6,545 nucleotides of DNA from Bacilli bacterium (GTDB taxonomy: Bacteria > Bacillota_I > Bacilli_A > RF39 > UBA660), in NCBI GenBank assembly GCA_900766325.1, contig CAAFVA010000070.1:1-6545 (forward strand). The letters are read 5' to 3'. The notes beneath the pieces are model-generated. The model saw only the letters and a list, made by a program, of their open reading frames with translations. It was not told where the DNA came from and searched no databases. This document shows positions 4,849 through 6,545 of this stretch, piece after piece. How positions within the stretch are numbered: the first letter of the stretch is position 1; the number at the start of each line of letters is the position of its first letter. A program made the position numbers and the translations under genes.

Positions 4849-6348
4849 TTGAAATTGAGAGAGTTAAGTGAACAAGAACAAGTAAGAAGAGAAAAACTAA
4901 CCGAGATAAAAAAGGTTTGCAATCCTTATCCAGAAAAGTATTTAAAAACGCATTCTCTAAAGGATGCAAGACTTTTAGAGGATGGAACTTGCGATGTTTC
5001 GATTGCAGGTAGAATCATCTTTATGAGAAAGATGGGAAAATTAAGCTTTATTAGAATCCGGGACCTTGAGGGTGATATGCAGCTTGAGATTAAGATTGAC
5101 ATGGTTGGCGAAGAAAAGTACCAATTTTTTAAAAAGCAGTTTGACGTTGGTGATTTTATCGGTGCCAAGGGTGAGATTTTTACAACGCAAACTGGTGAAA
5201 AGACCTTAAGAGTATCATCATATACGTTTTTAGGTAAGGCATTAAGACCACTTCCAGATAAATTTCATGGACTTAATGATACCGAGCTTAAGTATCGTCA
5301 AAGGTACGTTGATTTGATTTCTAACGAGGAATCAAGAAGGGTTTTCTTAGGAAGAAGTAGGTTGTATGCTTTTATTCATAGGTATTTATCAGAAAACGGA
5401 TTTTTAGAAGTAGAAACACCAATTTTACAAACCGCTGTTTGTGGCGCTGCTGCTAAACCATTTTATACTCACCATAACGCCTTAGACATAGACTGTAATT
5501 TAAGAATTGCACCAGAGACCTATTTAAAACAATGTATAGCAGCGGGCTATGACCGGGTTTATGAAGTTGCAAAATGTTTTAGAAACGAAGGAATGGATAC
5601 CCAGCATCTACAAGAGTTTACGCAAGTTGAGTGGTATGCATCTTATTGGAACTATGAAGATAACATAAAATTTTATCAGGGATTCATCAAATCTTTACTA
5701 ATGGAATTACTTGGAACTACAACGGTAGAGTACCAAGGAGTTAGTTTGGATTTTGGCAAAGAAAACTGGGACCGAATAAATTATGTTGAAGAGATGAGGA
5801 AAGTTTTTGGATTTGACTTTTTAGAAGTTGAAGACCCAAAAGAGTTAAAAGAAAAAATAGTAAATAACGGATTATTTGCGTATGAGGATTTGGAAGATTA
5901 TAAATCAGTAAGTCAAATAGTAGACTTTGTTTATAAAAAGAAAATAAGGGAAAACATAGTTCAACCAACAATCATGTATAATTATCCTGCTATGCTTATT
6001 CCGCTTGCCAGAAGAAATGATAATGATAGTAGAATAATTGATGTTTTTCAAGTTGTTGCTTGTGGAACCGAACTTTGTAAAGCTTATTCTGAACTTGTTA
6101 ATCCAATTACCCAAAGAAAAGCTTTTGAAGAACAACTAAAAGCCAAAGCTCAAGGTGATGAGGAGACAATGGATTTAGATGAGAACTTCATGCTTGCTAT
6201 GGAGCAAGGAATGCCACCTATTTCTGGTTTAGGATTTGGTATTGATAGACTTATGATGTTAATTTATAATCAACCATCAATAAGAGACGTTGTTTTATTC
6301 CCACTTATGAGACCTGAGGTTGAAAACAAAAACGAAAAGAAAGATTAA
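4849..6348 (+). CDS. lysS: Lysyl-tRNA synthetase, class II
   Basis: LysRS charges tRNA-Lys with lysine in the cytoplasm. The 499-residue length is normal. After a short helix (SEQEQVRREKL), an OB-fold anticodon-binding domain covers about residues 48-130 (SIAGRIIFMRKMGKLSFIRI). The class II catalytic core has motif 1 (FLEVETPILQ, 185-194), GAAAKPFYTHHNALD (199-213), motif 2 (FRNEGMDTQHLQEFTQVEWY, 244-263) and motif 3 (GLGFGIDRLMMLI, 460-472, Arg467). Two sites differ from the usual bacterial protein: the motif 2 loop reads HLQEF where HNPEF is usual, and ELCKAYSEL (408-416) replaces EIGNxFSEL, putting Lys411 at the usual lysine-contacting Asn. TTG at 4849 overlaps the end of the ribosome binding site; the in-frame TTG at 4855, two codons later, has better spacing and may be the real start. 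Own promoter and terminator; no leader. Confidence 0.96.
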   Translation: MKLRELSEQEQVRREKLTEIKKVCNPYPEKYLKTHSLKDARLLEDGTCDVSIAGRIIFMRKMGKLSFIRIRDLEGDMQLEIKIDMVGEEKYQFFKKQFDVGDFIGAKGEIFTTQTGEKTLRVSSYTFLGKALRPLPDKFHGLNDTELKYRQRYVDLISNEESRRVFLGRSRLYAFIHRYLSENGFLEVETPILQTAVCGAAAKPFYTHHNALDIDCNLRIAPETYLKQCIAAGYDRVYEVAKCFRNEGMDTQHLQEFTQVEWYASYWNYEDNIKFYQGFIKSLLMELLGTTTVEYQGVSLDFGKENWDRINYVEEMRKVFGFDFLEVEDPKELKEKIVNNGLFAYEDLEDYKSVSQIVDFVYKKKIRENIVQPTIMYNYPAMLIPLARRNDNDSRIIDVFQVVACGTELCKAYSELVNPITQRKAFEEQLKAKAQGDEETMDLDENFMLAMEQGMPPISGLGFGIDRLMMLIYNQPSIRDVVLFPLMRPEVENKNEKKD

Positions 6349-6374
6349 AAACTTAGTTTATAATAAAGTATTAC

Positions 6375-6417
6375 GAAAGAACATTAGTAATGTAATAACT
6401 ATATTCTTTCTTTTTTT
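6375..6417 (+). terminator. Rho-independent terminator of lysS
   Basis: GAAAGAA (6375-6381) pairs with TTCTTTC (6404-6410); above one mismatch the stem continues as AT/AT and, past a bulge, AGT/ACT (6386-6388 with 6398-6400). Seven T residues follow (6411-6417). It begins 26 bp after the lysS stop. Confidence 0.8.
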
Positions 6418-6450
6418 AAAATAAATTTTAATAAAAGGTAAATAATATAT

Positions 6451-6545
6451 ATGATCGTAAAATTTTATAAAAAAATTATAGAGCAGGCGTGCAATTACAT
6501 AGAAAATGGATATTTAATATTAGAAATTGGATATGACCAAAAAGA
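6451..6545 (+). CDS. PrmC/HemK-like C-terminal fragment, open at the window end
   Basis: From ATG at 6451 the frame is open to the last base (31 full codons). The peptide starts MIVKFYKKIIEQACNYIENG and continues YLILEIGYDQK. This matches the late part of the Rossmann domain of PrmC (HemK), the release-factor glutamine methyltransferase, where the family reads like FYRKII..A..YLK..GYLxxEIGYDQ. The N-terminal domain, the SAM-binding glycine motif and the NPPY catalytic motif would all lie upstream. There, an in-frame TAA at 6439-6441 and the lysS terminator rule them out. AAAAGG (6433-6438) is present but far (12 bases) from the ATG. It is therefore either a decayed, 5'-deleted copy or a short protein built from that end. 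The resemblance is from memory; it may be an inactive remnant. Confidence 0.5.
   Translation, partial: MIVKFYKKIIEQACNYIENGYLILEIGYDQK

Noticed and set aside
4926..6135. Three - strand open frames (4926-5168, 5741-5971, 5905-6135) inside lysS
   Set aside because: All are antisense to conserved LysRS sequence and have low-complexity Ile/Leu/Phe/Ser-rich translations typical of reverse reading of A+T-rich genes.
1..6545. Mycoplasma-type code with TGA read as Trp
   Set aside because: All Trp codons found are TGG, and every frame is intact with standard stops.
1..6545. CRISPR array, insertion sequence, phage or toxin-antitoxin module
   Set aside because: No spaced direct repeats, transposase motifs, terminal inverted repeats or paired small toxin-like genes were seen on either strand.

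Overview
The window is A+T-rich bacterial DNA that looks like low-G+C Bacillota (Bacilli or a reduced, Mollicutes-like gut lineage). Ribosome binding sites are strong Gram-positive types: queA has AAAGGACGTGAT, one base off AAAGGAGGTGAT. GTG and TTG starts occur. All nine Trp codons I located are TGG and no gene needs TGA read as Trp, so the standard bacterial code fits better than the Mycoplasma code. Every visible gene ends in TAA or TAG. The organism call is an inference; no rRNA or tRNA gene is present.

Layout: (1) 2-592, + strand, the C-terminal 196 residues of an unrecognised protein whose start lies upstream of the window. (2) 636-2817, + strand, queA and tgt, two steps of queuosine modification of tRNA, probably cotranscribed. 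(3) 2814-3194, - strand, a small four-helix TIGR04086-type membrane protein, convergent with tgt and sharing a 15-bp-stem bidirectional terminator made from the last codons of both genes. (4) 3260-3916, + strand, a DUF421 (YetF/YrbG-type) membrane protein, divergent from the previous gene across a short spacer carrying a perfect 8+8 dyad. (5) 3995-4795, + strand, a single-pass membrane protein with an acidic cytoplasmic tail and an unrecognised outer domain, behind its own extended -10 promoter. (6) 4849-6348, + strand, lysS, class II lysyl-tRNA synthetase, with its own extended -10 promoter and terminator. (7) 6451-end, + strand, an ORF that resembles only the C-terminal part of PrmC/HemK and runs off the window.

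Functionally this is mostly a housekeeping stretch: tRNA modification (queA, tgt), tRNA charging (lysS), and three membrane proteins of unknown role. The order queA - tgt - TIGR04086 - DUF421 resembles, from memory, the Bacillus ruvB-queA-tgt-yajC(yrbF)-yrzE-yrbG neighbourhood, but yajC is absent and the TIGR04086 gene is inverted relative to tgt. I see no CRISPR array, insertion sequence, phage gene, toxin-antitoxin pair or defence island. The main curiosities are the coding bidirectional terminator, the divergent-promoter dyad, a lysyl-tRNA synthetase with unusual active-site residues, and the PrmC-like fragment. I found no convincing new multi-gene system.
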